Of a stretch of DNA of 28,634 nucleotides, positions 1 to 7,262 are shown piece after piece. Source of the stretch: JALZBL01 sp040004775 (GTDB lineage Bacteria > Actinomycetota > Actinomycetes > Mycobacteriales > Jatrophihabitantaceae); NCBI GenBank assembly GCA_040004775.1, contig JBDUAD010000024.1, positions 1 to 28,634 of the forward strand, given 5' to 3'. Every line of letters begins with the position of its first letter. Within the stretch, counting starts at the first letter, position 1. The position numbers and the translations under genes are program-made. The notes beneath the pieces are model-generated. The model was not told where the DNA came from. It saw only the letters and a list, made by a program, of their open reading frames with translations, and did not search any database.

Positions 1-55
1 GTCCGGGACGCCACTGTCCGGGACGCCACTGTCCGGGACGACACTGTCCGGGACG
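1..55. repeat. 15-bp tandem repeat, almost four copies, at the window edge
   Basis: The unit GTCCGGGACGCCACT occurs twice exactly and once with one change (GACACT for GCCACT), followed by a partial fourth copy. The array may continue left of the window. The period is a multiple of three, and the reading frame of the downstream acyltransferase is open through it, so it would encode repeated Ser-Gly-Thr-Pro-Leu. Confidence 0.9.
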
Positions 56-769
56 AGGAGAAGCCAATTTCCGTGGGCGGCAGCGGCCGCCGTCGCCAGC
101 CTGCTCGTGCTGTTGCTGGCGGCCAGCCCGTTGCTGCGGCCGGCCGGCAGTGATCACGTGGCGCCGGTGGCGGTGGCCGCGGCGCCGTCGCCGGGTGTCC
201 GGTCAGCCCCTCGTTCCGGTGCTTCTTCCTCGGCCCGTTCCACACGGCCGGCGCCTCCGGCCAGTGCCACGCGACGCTCGCCGCGACCGCAACCGGTTAC
301 GGCACCCACGCTCAGTGCGTTCGGCGATTCGGTGCTGCTGGGTGCGCGCGATGCCCTGACCCGGCTCTCGCCGAAGACCAGCGTCGACGCAGTGGAAGGG
401 CGCCAGGCCCTGGTCGTCCTCGATGATGTCGTGACCGCCCATCAACGGCACGCGCTGGCCCAGGTGGTGGTCATCCACACGGGCAACAACGGCGTCATCG
501 ACCCCGAGCAGCTGGAGTCGACCCTGTCCGCGCTGGCCGACCGGCGCCGCGTCGTCCTGCTGACCGACCGCGTGGCCCGCGACTGGCAGGACCGGAACAA
601 TCGCATCATCAAGCACGCCGCCGGCCGGTACGCCAACGTGCGACTGGTGGACTGGCACGAAATCGCCGGGGACCACCCGCAGTGGTTCTACAGCGACGGG
701 CTGCACCTCAAGCCGGACGGCGCTGCGGCCTACGCCGCGCTGATCAGCGCCGCGGCCCGAGTGCCCTGA
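2..769 (+). CDS. C-terminal part of a membrane O-acyltransferase (OafA/YrhL type) with SGNH domain; 5' end outside the window
   Basis: The frame is open from the left edge, so this is read as a partial gene rather than one starting at the GTG at 107. It reads through the 15-bp repeat (SGTPL units), then a hydrophobic helix around nt 68-136 resembling the last membrane segment of acyltransferase-3 proteins, then a Pro/Ala/Ser-rich linker. The last 150 residues are an SGNH-like domain. It has a GDS block (FGDSVLLGA), an Asn block (HTGNNG) and a C-terminal Asp-His pair (YSDGLHLKPDG). In this family the membrane domain passes acyl groups to an extracytoplasmic SGNH domain that acylates cell-surface glycans or peptidoglycan. 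The substrate cannot be told here. If the true start were 107, the product would be a signal-anchored SGNH protein alone. Confidence 0.75.
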   Translation, partial: SGTPLSGTPLSGTTLSGTRRSQFPWAAAAAVASLLVLLLAASPLLRPAGSDHVAPVAVAAAPSPGVRSAPRSGASSSARSTRPAPPASATRRSPRPQPVTAPTLSAFGDSVLLGARDALTRLSPKTSVDAVEGRQALVVLDDVVTAHQRHALAQVVVIHTGNNGVIDPEQLESTLSALADRRRVVLLTDRVARDWQDRNNRIIKHAAGRYANVRLVDWHEIAGDHPQWFYSDGLHLKPDGAAAYAALISAAARVP

Positions 770-792
770 GCGGGCGTGCCCTGAGCGGGCGT
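763..792. repeat. 15-bp tandem duplication at the acyltransferase stop
   Basis: GCCCTGAGCGGGCGT is repeated exactly, head to tail. The first copy contains the TGA stop of the acyltransferase gene. Each copy contains complementary GCCC and GGGC, so each could form a small hairpin. The pair lies between two convergent genes and may help termination. Confidence 0.85.
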
Positions 793-799
793 CGTTCGG

Positions 800-979
800 T
801 CACTGTTCGCGGCGCTGCAGCTCGCACGGTCCGACGTGCTGGGCCGGCAGCAGGCACGTGCGCCCGGTCCGCAGGTTGATCGTGCCGCAGAAACCCTCCG
901 CGGCTATTGCTTCGTCGACGTTGGTGTTGTGGACGTCGTTGCGATCGGTGATGACGGCGGTCTGGCTGTCCGGGGACAT
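800..979 (-). CDS. 59-aa Cys/His microprotein, possible metal-binding knuckle
   Basis: The ORF starts at ATG 979 behind a good ribosome site (AAGGAGC, 6 nt upstream) and encodes 59 residues. The second half has Cys31, Cys42 and Cys52 plus His49, in the pattern CGTINLRTGRTC then P-A-Q-H-V-G-P-C. The C-x(n)-C-x3-P-x2-H-x-G-x-C arrangement recurs in short actinobacterial and phage proteins and looks like a zinc knuckle. That family resemblance is from memory and not verified. The N-terminal half is polar and acidic with no membrane segment or signal peptide. It converges on the acyltransferase gene, with the 15-bp duplication between the two stops. The function is unknown. The strong ribosome site and ordered Cys/His spacing argue that it is expressed. 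Confidence 0.6.
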   Translation of the reverse strand: MSPDSQTAVITDRNDVHNTNVDEAIAAEGFCGTINLRTGRTCLLPAQHVGPCELQRREQ

Positions 980-1149
980 ATCGCCTGCTCCTTAGTCGGG
1001 CTCGGCGGCACTTGTGGGCGTCACTTCAATACGGAGGACTTGTAGATCCGCGTCCGGACGGATCAAGCCGGACGGAGTGTGCGCTTCGCTGCGCGGCGTA
1101 CGCGGCCCAAGGAAACGCCGCGTCGAGCGCTGCTGTCAAGGTCGATCGG

Positions 1150-2045
1150 CTACAGCGTGGTGAGGAGTTCGCTGAGCGTCTGGTCGACCCGCCCGAGCGC
1201 CACCGATAGGTGACCCTGGCCGTCCTCCAGATGGGCCACCACGCCCGGCACGTGCTCGGCCAGCCAGCGACCGTGGGCGAAGGGAACCATGAGATCGAGC
1301 TCGCCCTGCCACAGGAACACCGGCACCGCGATGTCAGCCAGCTCGAAACCTCAGGGCGCGACGAAGGCCAGGTCGTCCTCGAGCCAGCCTTCGATCCCGC
1401 GGCGCAGAGCCTCGGCGAAGCCGGCGGCCAGGTCCTCGCCGAACTCGTCGGACAGAACGTCGACGTCGACGGGCGGGAGCAGCCCGCGCATCTGCTGGGC
1501 GATCGTGGCCGGGTCCGGGCCCTGCAACTCCTCGGCCGCCGAGCGGAGGAACTCCCGCAACGGTGTCTCGCCCCGCGCGGCCGCACCGAACTCTTCGACG
1601 TCGCCCTCGCCCATGCCGGCCACGAAGTTCAGTCCCTCGCCGTCGAACGGTCCGACACCGGCGATGACCAGCGCACCGGCCACCCGCTGGGGAAGGGCGG
1701 CCGCGGTGGCCAGCGCGTGCGGCCCGCCGCCGGACCAACCGGCCACCAGGCACCGAGGCCCGTTCACGTAGTCCAGGACCGCGCGGACGTCGTCGACGGC
1801 GTCGGCTACCGACCGGCCGGGGTTGGGGCTCGACCCGCCGTAGCCCGGGCGGGAGTACGTGACCAGCCTCAGCCCGCGTTCGCCGGCCGCGCGCAGCAGG
1901 AAGCGGAACGGGACTGCCGATCCGGCGTGCCGTGGTGGAACAGCAGCGGCATCGCGTCGTCCGGCCCAGATACGGAGACGGCCAGGGCGCGCCCGTCGGA
2001 AAGCTTGATCACCGCCACCGCCGCGATCCTGCCAGGCGGGGCCAT
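1150..2045 (-). pseudogene. alpha/beta hydrolase, interrupted by one frameshift and one in-frame stop
   Basis: Joined over two lesions, this reads as a complete alpha/beta hydrolase of about 298 residues. The start is ATG 2045 or GTG 2012 (MIKLSDGRALAVSV), followed by the oxyanion-loop motif LLFHHGTPG, the nucleophile elbow GWSGGG, the acid in GELDLMVPF and the catalytic His in GQGHLSV, ending at TAG 1150. One G is missing near 1920-1923 (GGATCG where GGGATCG would restore PGSAVPFRFLL). An in-frame TGA at 1351-1353 sits where relatives have Trp (APWGF). Every catalytic element survives, so either the gene decayed recently or these are two base-calling errors. The product would act on small ester, lactone or haloalkane-type substrates; the substrate cannot be predicted. 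Confidence 0.8.
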
Positions 2046-2230
2046 GGCGGTGCGGCCAGGTGACAAGTCACGTGTTCGGCGATCAGGGAAACTCGGGTCC
2101 AGACTGGCGACGTTCACCCCGCACTTGATCGGGCAATATTTCTCGTCGCACTGACACCGTTGAGACGTGTACACCAAGCAGGACCGCCGTAGTGCCGCCG
2201 GCGCCGTCCTCCATGAGAGCGGAGAACCCG

Positions 2231-2413
2231 ATGCCCGCGACATTCGTGCTCCAAAGCAACAGCCTCGGCGACTTCTACTTCTCCCTTCAGGACGAGGACG
2301 GGGAGACGGTGGCCAGCAGCGAGATCTACGACTCGCGCGAGGCCGCGCTGAACGGTATTGAGGCGGTTCGGCGCAGCGCCGCCACGGCGACGGTCGACGA
2401 CCAGACGGCCTGA
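2231..2413 (+). CDS. DUF1508 (YegP/UPF0339-like) small protein
   Basis: This 60-aa protein has the DUF1508 pattern: FVLQSNSLGDFYFSLQDEDG, then the SSEIYDSREAALNGI block and a VRRSA...TVDDQT tail. YegP-type proteins usually carry one or two copies of this beta-beta-alpha unit; this has one. The biochemical role of the family is not established. ATG 2231 was chosen because GGAG lies 6 nt upstream and the domain begins immediately after it; a longer reading from 2192 adds an unrelated lead. It converges on the membrane protein ending at 2468. Confidence 0.8.
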   Translation: MPATFVLQSNSLGDFYFSLQDEDGETVASSEIYDSREAALNGIEAVRRSAATATVDDQTA

Positions 2414-2417
2414 GCCC

Positions 2418-2444
2418 GTCGGCTGCGGCGGTCTTGATGCCGAC
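2418..2444. terminator. possible stem-loop between convergent genes
   Basis: GTCGGC at 2418-2423 pairs with GCCGAC at 2439-2444 across a 15-nt loop. It lies in the 54-nt gap between the stops of the DUF1508 gene and the membrane protein. There is no T-run, so this is a weak call. Confidence 0.3.
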
Positions 2445-2467
2445 GTTGCTACGGTCCTTGCTGCGAT

Positions 2468-3763
2468 TCAGCAGGTGACCGGTGCGAGCTGGTCGATCGC
2501 GACCCGAGCGATGGTTGCGGCTCCGCGCCTGTCGACTCTGCGGCGTCCGTCGGCGAAGACGACGGCTCCGCCGGTGGTCAGCGCCAGGTCCAACCCGACC
2601 GGCAGGGCGACCGTCCGCCCGGTGCGGGTGTCGAGGGCCACACCGGCTTCGGCGTAGGACACGGAGACGAGGAATGGTCCGACGATCCGGGCGCCGAGGG
2701 GAGCGGCCGGCGCTGCGGTGGTCGTGACCGCGTCGTGCGGGTTCCAGGCCAGAAGGCGGGTGGACGCCCGCGCCCCGGTGAGCCAGCGCAGGGTGGCGCC
2801 GTCCGAGGTGAACCACCGCCCGACTCGGACTGCGTTGAGGCTCGCGGGCAGTCGACCGAACGGGCCGGCGGTGACGGTTTCGTCCACACCCAGGGTGGTG
2901 CCGGGTGCCGGGTTGGGAGCAGTCAGGATCAGAAGGCCGGCGTCGGTGACCACGAGCCGGTCGACGTCGGCCACCGGGTAGTCGCGGCGATCTCCCGTGC
3001 CGCCGAGCGGTTGGGCGACCAGGGTCTCGTGGCGCGTGTTGGTCAGTCGGTGCTCCACCCAGTAGGCGGTGTCTCCAGCGACCACGGGCGCTGCGTCGAT
3101 GACCAGATTGCCGGCGATCCGCTCCTCGGAGCTCAGCTCTCGCACCGTGGCCAGCTGGCGCGACGAGCGGTTCCAGGCCAGGACCGCATAGTCGGTCGAG
3201 TCCGACAACAGGCCGAAAGCCACCCAGCGGCCGGAGACCGCCGAGTCCGGGCTGACGCTGGGATGCTCCGCTCGACCGGCCGACGGTGACCACACGGTCG
3301 TTCGCCGGCCGTCGGCATCGACCAGGGCCAGCTCGTCGGTACCCTCGCCGGTCTGGTGCATGAGGAAGGTGCCGTCCGGGCCGCTGCCCACCGCAGCGTT
3401 GGCCGGATGGTCGACGCCGACAGTTCCGGCGGCGATTGCCGTCTTCCACTGGGCGGGCAGAGCGCAGCTCGCCGGGTTCTCCTGCGGGTCGACCGCCGAC
3501 ACCGCGGTGGTCGGCGCCGGCCCAATACCGTCCTCGCGATGGTCGCGCCACGAGGGCGCGGCGAAGGCCAGAGCACCGGCAACCACGAGGATCACGGCGG
3601 CCGCGGCCACGGCGATGAGCAGCCGGGGCCGCTCCTCCGGCCGCCCGTCTGCCGGCAGGTCGAGGATGGGGATCACCGGAGCTCGATCGTCGTCGTACGC
3701 CCGGGCCGCGAGGGTGGCCCGTTGCCGCTGCTCGACGTCGCTCTCGTCGTGCGCGCGCCTCAC
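2468..3763 (-). CDS. membrane-anchored extracytoplasmic protein, possibly beta-propeller-like
   Basis: From GTG 3763 this is 431 residues: a charged cytoplasmic tail of about 48 residues, one membrane helix (LLIAVAAAAVILVVAGALAF), then a roughly 350-residue outer domain. The outer domain has repeated short strands and many W/D/G turns (TTVWSPSAG, GRWVAFGLL, AGDTAYWVEH, VVFADGRRR) resembling propeller blades without a recognisable family. Cys residues occur early in the domain (PASCALP) and at the very C-terminus (PVTC), compatible with a disulfide closing the fold. GTG 3763 has GGGGAG 5 nt upstream. Longer readings add only the Thr-Asp repeat translated in another frame. Its start overlaps the stop of the upstream mini-ORF by GTGA. 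Function unknown. Confidence 0.65.
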   Translation of the reverse strand: MRRAHDESDVEQRQRATLAARAYDDDRAPVIPILDLPADGRPEERPRLLIAVAAAAVILVVAGALAFAAPSWRDHREDGIGPAPTTAVSAVDPQENPASCALPAQWKTAIAAGTVGVDHPANAAVGSGPDGTFLMHQTGEGTDELALVDADGRRTTVWSPSAGRAEHPSVSPDSAVSGRWVAFGLLSDSTDYAVLAWNRSSRQLATVRELSSEERIAGNLVIDAAPVVAGDTAYWVEHRLTNTRHETLVAQPLGGTGDRRDYPVADVDRLVVTDAGLLILTAPNPAPGTTLGVDETVTAGPFGRLPASLNAVRVGRWFTSDGATLRWLTGARASTRLLAWNPHDAVTTTAAPAAPLGARIVGPFLVSVSYAEAGVALDTRTGRTVALPVGLDLALTTGGAVVFADGRRRVDRRGAATIARVAIDQLAPVTC

Positions 3764-3864
3764 CGGCACTCCCCGGCTGGGTCGATGGCCAGAGCCCCTG
3801 GTTCGGCCGTCGGCGTCGGTGTCGGTGTCGGTGCGGGTGTGGGTGTCGCGACGATGGAACTCAT
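3760..3864 (-). CDS. 34-aa Thr-Pro-rich mini-ORF, translationally coupled to the downstream membrane protein
   Basis: ATG 3864 has AGAGGGGG 8 nt upstream. The peptide is mostly Thr-Pro repeats (ATPTPAPTPTPTPT) and ends in GECR. Its TGA overlaps the GTG start of the next gene (GTGA, 3760-3763), the usual arrangement for coupled translation. The repeat derives from a degenerate hexanucleotide array at about 3809-3848. It could be a leader peptide or the remnant of a longer protein; nothing shows that the peptide itself is functional. Confidence 0.35.
   Translation of the reverse strand: MSSIVATPTPAPTPTPTPTAEPGALAIDPAGECR
3809..3848. repeat. degenerate hexanucleotide repeat (GTCGGT-like)
   Basis: About seven head-to-tail six-base units, GTCGGT/GTCGGC drifting to GCGGGT/GTGGGT. 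On the minus strand it encodes Thr-Pro repeats in the mini-ORF frame. A repeat of this kind is prone to copy-number change. Confidence 0.7.
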
Positions 3865-4045
3865 CGGCCACGCCCCCTCTGCCAACCAATCGGATGGCAT
3901 CCGGCCGGTTGTCTCCTCACCGCGCGCACAAGCGACCGCGTTTCGGTATACGGCGCTCATACTCCTCTCACGCCGGTGCCGACGGACCGTCGCACCCGGC
4001 CGGGACGAATCGCAGAACCCGGCGGCAAGGCTCGGCTACCCCTGA

Positions 4046-4640
4046 GCCCGTTCTCGGTCCGGGGCGACCCACCCCACCGACGCGCAGTCCAAGCGCATGG
4101 AACAGGCCAAGGACCTCATCTGCAGCGGGCTGCGAGCCGCCCGGGCCGGCGTCACCATCAGCCGGCCCGGTGTCCTGGTCGACGAGCGCTACGGCGGCGC
4201 GGTGGTCGAGCGCGCCGCCCCGACGCTGTCGTTCTCGCCGTCCCGATCGAGTCGAGCCTCTACGACCGCGATGTGCGTCCGGACCTGGTGGTCCGGGTGA
4301 TTGCCGACCACCAGCGCGCGGGAGTCGAGCCCGAGCTCTGGAAGGTCGGGGGCCTGGACACCGCCGACGCCGCTCGCTACGTGGCCGACCAGGCCCGCGC
4401 CGATGGGCGCGACGCCGACGTGATTGTCCTCGTCGGGACGCACCGGCCGAGCGACTGCAGCGCTGGCTCGACGTCGCGGCCGGCGTCGAGGTCTTCGTGG
4501 GCTTCGCCGTCGGGCGCAGCATCTGGGAGGACACCATCCGCGGCTGGGTCGCCGGTCGACTCAACGACGACGCGGCGATACAAGAGGTTGCCGACGCCTA
4601 CCTCGGGTTCGTCACCCGATGGAGCAACGCCGGGCGACCG
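4046..4640 (+). pseudogene. decayed DUF2090/IolC-C-like aldolase gene with frameshifts and a central deletion
   Basis: Three frames together resemble the family of the C-terminal half of IolC (DUF2090, class I aldolase fold). Frame one carries MEQAKDLICSGLRAA and GVLVDERYGGAVVERA (to about 4216). Frame two carries VVLAVPIESSLYDRDVRPDL, VVRVIADHQRAGVEPELWKV and RADGRDADVIVL. Frame three carries ERLQRWLDVAAGVEVFVGFA then VGRSIWEDTIRGW. The shifts fit single-base deletions near 4215 and 4431, where one G restores VLGRDAPAERL. Relatives have roughly 80 residues between the EKSGQ-like block and the YD-LRP block; here the two are almost fused (PIESSLYDRDVRP). The start is also degenerate, since only PLSPFSVRGDPP in another frame resembles the usual N-terminus. 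The central loss makes true decay more likely than base-calling error. Confidence 0.7.
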
Positions 4641-4727
4641 CGGCCGGATACTGGCTCCCACTGTCCATTGACCTCGCGTGTGGTCAGCGGTAGGACTGCC
4701 TGCGTCGGCTGTCCTTTGGTTGCCGCA

Positions 4728-4733
4728 GGAGGT
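4728..4733 (+). promoter_or_regulatory. strong ribosome binding site for the secreted protein
   Basis: AGGAGG lies 5 nt before ATG 4739. It fixes the start and separates this gene from the decayed aldolase reading frame that runs into it. Confidence 0.8.
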
Positions 4734-4738
4734 TCATC

Positions 4739-5236
4739 ATGGCTCCTCGTTGTCGCCGGTTGTTTCGACTGCTCGCCGCGAGCACCTTGCTAGTGGGGAT
4801 GTTGTCGGTCGCTGCTCCCGCCGATGCGCGTGCCGGCGCACTGTGCCTCCCGGTGCACTTGACCGGTGTCGGCCAGGACCAGGGGCCCGACGCCCAGGGC
4901 AACCTGGTGACCACGGCGACCATCTCCTTCGCCGGCTTTCCCATCGGCACGACGCGAGCCTCCTTCACCCCGAGCGGACCTCCGACCGGTGGCGTGCTGG
5001 CGTTCACCGGGCCGATCGTCTTCACCCCGAGCGGGAGCACGGCCACCGTGACCGCCACCGTCGCCGGATCCGTCGACCTGGCCACCGGGACGTTCCAGGC
5101 CACCTCGACCTCGGTCACGGCGGCGGGCGTGCCCTTGGTGGTGTCCGGCGCACTTACCTTCCGTGGTACCGAGAATCTGAGCACCGGCGCGTTCACCGAG
5201 ACCATCACCGGCCGGCTCTGCGTCAACCGACGCTGA
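4739..5236 (+). CDS. secreted beta-rich protein of unknown function
   Basis: The 165-aa product begins with a Sec signal peptide: basic MAPRCRRLFR, hydrophobic LLAASTLLVGMLSVAAP, and a likely cut after ADARA near residue 32. The mature part is about 130 residues of alternating Thr/Ser/Val strands (TATISFAGFPIGTTRASF, TATVTATVAGSVDLATGTF), suggesting a beta-sandwich or beta-barrel. One Cys lies just after the cut site (GALCLPV) and one at the extreme C-terminus (RLCVNRR), well placed to tie the two ends by a disulfide. There is no membrane anchor, sortase motif or catalytic motif. It starts inside the reading frame left over from the preceding decayed gene. I do not recognise a named family. 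Confidence 0.8.
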   Translation: MAPRCRRLFRLLAASTLLVGMLSVAAPADARAGALCLPVHLTGVGQDQGPDAQGNLVTTATISFAGFPIGTTRASFTPSGPPTGGVLAFTGPIVFTPSGSTATVTATVAGSVDLATGTFQATSTSVTAAGVPLVVSGALTFRGTENLSTGAFTETITGRLCVNRR

Positions 5237-5268
5237 GGCGTACGCCCAGTAAGTGGCGGAGCGCTCTC

Positions 5269-5363
5269 TCACGCGTCGGCCGGCCGCCGGTCGTACACGT
5301 CGTCGCGCAGCTCGATGCCGGCGTCGGCCAATACGCGCCACACGAACTGCCGCTTGTCGGCCG
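5269..5363 (-). pseudogene. possible C-terminal gene remnant
   Basis: On the minus strand one frame reads as a plausible protein tail (DKRQFVWRVLADAGIELR followed by DDVYDRR) ending at TGA 5269-5271. Upstream the same frame is closed by a TGA, and there is no good start except an internal GTG. It could be a remnant or a frameshifted small gene. Apart from it, the stretch 5237-5413 shows nothing I can name. Confidence 0.25.
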
Positions 5364-5413
5364 TACTTCAAGCAACTCGGGCCGATGCCCGTCGCACCGA
5401 GTGACGGGCAAGG

Positions 5414-5779
5414 TTAAGACCGGCCGTGGTACACCGCCTCCACGTTGTTGCCGTCGGGGTCGCGCACGAACGCCGCGTAGTAACCCGGGTGGTACTGCGG
5501 CCACCGTTGCGGCTCGTACAGCACGTCGGCGCCGGTGCTCACCGCGGCGGCGAAGAACGCGGTGACCGCCGCCTCGTCCGACGCGGTGAAGGCGATGTGG
5601 GACTCCCGGAAGCCGGTTCCGAAGCGGTGGGGCCCGAGCCAGAACATCGGCTCGCTGACCCCGAAGCCGATCGCGTCGTCGTCGATCAGGCGGTGTGCGC
5701 CCAACGGGGCCAGCACCGCGTCGTAGAAGGCCGCGCTGGTGTCGAGATCGGAACACTGCAGGGCGATGTGGTCAAGCAT
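5414..5779 (-). CDS. VOC (glyoxalase/bleomycin-resistance) family protein
   Basis: The 121-aa single-module VOC protein has an N-terminal beta-alpha unit (MLDHIALQCSDLDTSAAFYD) with His4, a second His in ESHIAF, and the C-terminal RDPDGNNVEAVYH with a conserved Glu. That is the His/His/Glu metal set of the family. FYDAVLAPLG is the typical helix 1. Members act as lyases, isomerases, dioxygenases or drug-binding proteins, usually as dimers; the substrate cannot be called. The 3' end faces the gene remnant at 5269. The SDR gene ends 41 nt upstream on the same strand, so the two may be co-transcribed. Confidence 0.88.
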   Translation of the reverse strand: MLDHIALQCSDLDTSAAFYDAVLAPLGAHRLIDDDAIGFGVSEPMFWLGPHRFGTGFRESHIAFTASDEAAVTAFFAAAVSTGADVLYEPQRWPQYHPGYYAAFVRDPDGNNVEAVYHGRS

Positions 5780-5820
5780 GGGCGCAATTGGAGCACACGC
5801 CGGCGTCAGTTTGGCTCGCG

Positions 5821-6633
5821 TCAGGCGCGCTCCTCGGCGACGCTGTTACCGCCGTCGACGACGAGGACGTGGCCGGTCACGTAGGACGACGCCGGTGCGG
5901 CGAGGAAGGCGATCACCGCGGCCACCTCGTCCGGTTCGGCGCTGCGCCGCATCGGGGTCAGCAGGCCCTGCCGCTGCTCGTCGGGCGTCTGCGAGCCGGT
6001 GGCGATCCAACCCGGAGCGACGGTGTTCACCGTGATGGACCGGGCGGCGAGATCCACGGCCAGGGCCCGGGTCAGGCCGGTCAGCGCGGCCTTGGCCGCG
6101 GCGTAGACCGGGTCGTTGCGCATGGCCATGACCGGGCCGGTCACGCTGCCCACCATCACGATCCGCCCGGCCGGACCGGTGATCAACGGCAGTACTGCGC
6201 GAGTGGTCAGGAACGCGGTGTCGAGGTTGCGGGCGAGGCCGGCCCGCCAGATCTCCGGCGAAACGTCCTCGAGTGGGCCGTCCTCCATGCCGGGCTGGCT
6301 CACCGACACCATGCCAGCGTTGTTGACCACTATGTCCACCCGCGACCAACGCTGGTGAGCCTGGTCGGCGACCCGTGCAGCCTGCTCCGGATCGGTCAGG
6401 TCGGCCACGGCGGCCGCAGCCTCGACGTCCTCGGCCTGTAGCTCGTGGACCCGCTGGTCAATGCGATCGGTCGTGGCGGTCAGCAGTACGGCGGCACCGA
6501 GGCGGCCCAGCAGCCGGGCGGTCGCGAAACCGATGCCGGTCTTGCTCCCGGCGCCGGTGACCACCGCGACCTTCCCGCTCAGGTCGAACGGCGAACGCCA
6601 CGCGGACGAGGAGGAGGAGCCGACGGGGGGCAC
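5821..6633 (-). CDS. short-chain dehydrogenase/reductase
   Basis: This classical SDR of 270 aa has an NAD(P) glycine motif of slightly expanded form (TGAGSKTGIG, residues 26-35), NNAG at 104-107, Asn136, Ser163, Tyr177 and Lys181 as the catalytic tetrad, and the PGWIATG loop after strand 6. It ends with the usual VTGHVLVVDGG. It probably oxidises or reduces a secondary alcohol/ketone, as in FabG-like enzymes; the substrate is unknown. The only in-frame start before the Rossmann motif is GTG 6633. This places the first 55 nt inside the 3' end of the LspA-like gene, so the two are probably translated from one message. The Ser-rich N-terminus (GSSSSSA) is not part of the fold. Confidence 0.88.
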   Translation of the reverse strand: MPPVGSSSSSAWRSPFDLSGKVAVVTGAGSKTGIGFATARLLGRLGAAVLLTATTDRIDQRVHELQAEDVEAAAAVADLTDPEQAARVADQAHQRWSRVDIVVNNAGMVSVSQPGMEDGPLEDVSPEIWRAGLARNLDTAFLTTRAVLPLITGPAGRIVMVGSVTGPVMAMRNDPVYAAAKAALTGLTRALAVDLAARSITVNTVAPGWIATGSQTPDEQRQGLLTPMRRSAEPDEVAAVIAFLAAPASSYVTGHVLVVDGGNSVAEERA

Positions 6634-7175
6634 TCCGGCATAGTGCCCGATCGTCGCACGGAGGACGTCGGGCGTTGCCGATCGGCCGTCGCCCGGCCGC
6701 TGCGGACCTCCACCGCGAGCACGGCCAGCAGACCGAGCACGATCCACAGGTCGGCCACGTTGCCGCGCCCGCCGTCCGGGCTGGGCAGGAAGTCGACCAC
6801 GCCGCGCTCGCTGCCCGGTGCGCTGAACCGATGCAGCCCCAGCCGGTCCAACAGGTTGCTGGCCAGACCGGCCACCACTGCGGTCGCCCCCGCCACCCGC
6901 ACCGAGGGCTGCAGTCGCAGCAGTAACCGGCCGCCCAGAGCCAGGGTCACCAGGCCGAGGACGTCGAGCACCGCGCCGCTCACCGGCGCCGAGTACCACG
7001 AGCGGATCGTCGGCCCGAGCAGGATGTATCCGCCGGTGTTGATCAGCGTTTGGTCGTAGTGCCGCCAGGCCGACCACTTGGTGAGCTGATCGGAGACCAG
7101 CACGGCGGCCACGACGAGGGCCAGCGACCGGCGCCGAGCGACATCGGCCCACCCTCTACGCCGGCAGCCGGGCAC
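6579..7175 (-). CDS. divergent signal peptidase II (LspA-like) membrane protein
   Basis: This 198-aa protein has four predicted membrane helices and the aspartyl-protease layout of LspA. Helix 1 contains SDQLTKW (Asp29). The two catalytic-type aspartates are in SNLLDR (Asp110) and GNVADLW (Asp142), flanked by VVDFLP. LspA cuts the signal peptide of diacylglyceryl-modified prolipoproteins. Differences from typical LspA are NTG in place of the usual N-x-G-x-A-F/W region and a basic Pro-rich tail (residues 160-198) that overlaps the SDR start. It may be a second, divergent paralogue rather than the housekeeping enzyme. GTG 7175 is used because no other in-frame start precedes the first helix; GAAGG lies only 2 nt upstream, so the start is uncertain. 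Confidence 0.7.
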   Translation of the reverse strand: MPGCRRRGWADVARRRSLALVVAAVLVSDQLTKWSAWRHYDQTLINTGGYILLGPTIRSWYSAPVSGAVLDVLGLVTLALGGRLLLRLQPSVRVAGATAVVAGLASNLLDRLGLHRFSAPGSERGVVDFLPSPDGGRGNVADLWIVLGLLAVLAVEVRSGRATADRQRPTSSVRRSGTMPECPPSAPPPRPRGVRRST

Positions 7176-7249
7176 GCCTTCACGCTAACGCGCCGTGCGC
7201 AATCGCCTCAGCCGGGCATGATCGGCACAAGCCGGCCGCGAAGACCATG

Positions 7250-7255
7250 GACAAT
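7250..7255 (+). promoter_or_regulatory. possible -10 element for a leaderless PNPOx-like gene
   Basis: GACAAT ends 7 nt before ATG 7263 and there is no Shine-Dalgarno sequence. Both points fit leaderless transcription starting at the ATG, common in actinobacteria. No -35 box is obvious. Confidence 0.35.
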
Positions 7256-7262
7256 CGCGGCC

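Noticed and set aside
1869..3551. 560-aa minus-strand frame
   Set aside because: It is a shadow of the membrane-anchored protein gene, joined at its end to the N-terminus of the decayed hydrolase.
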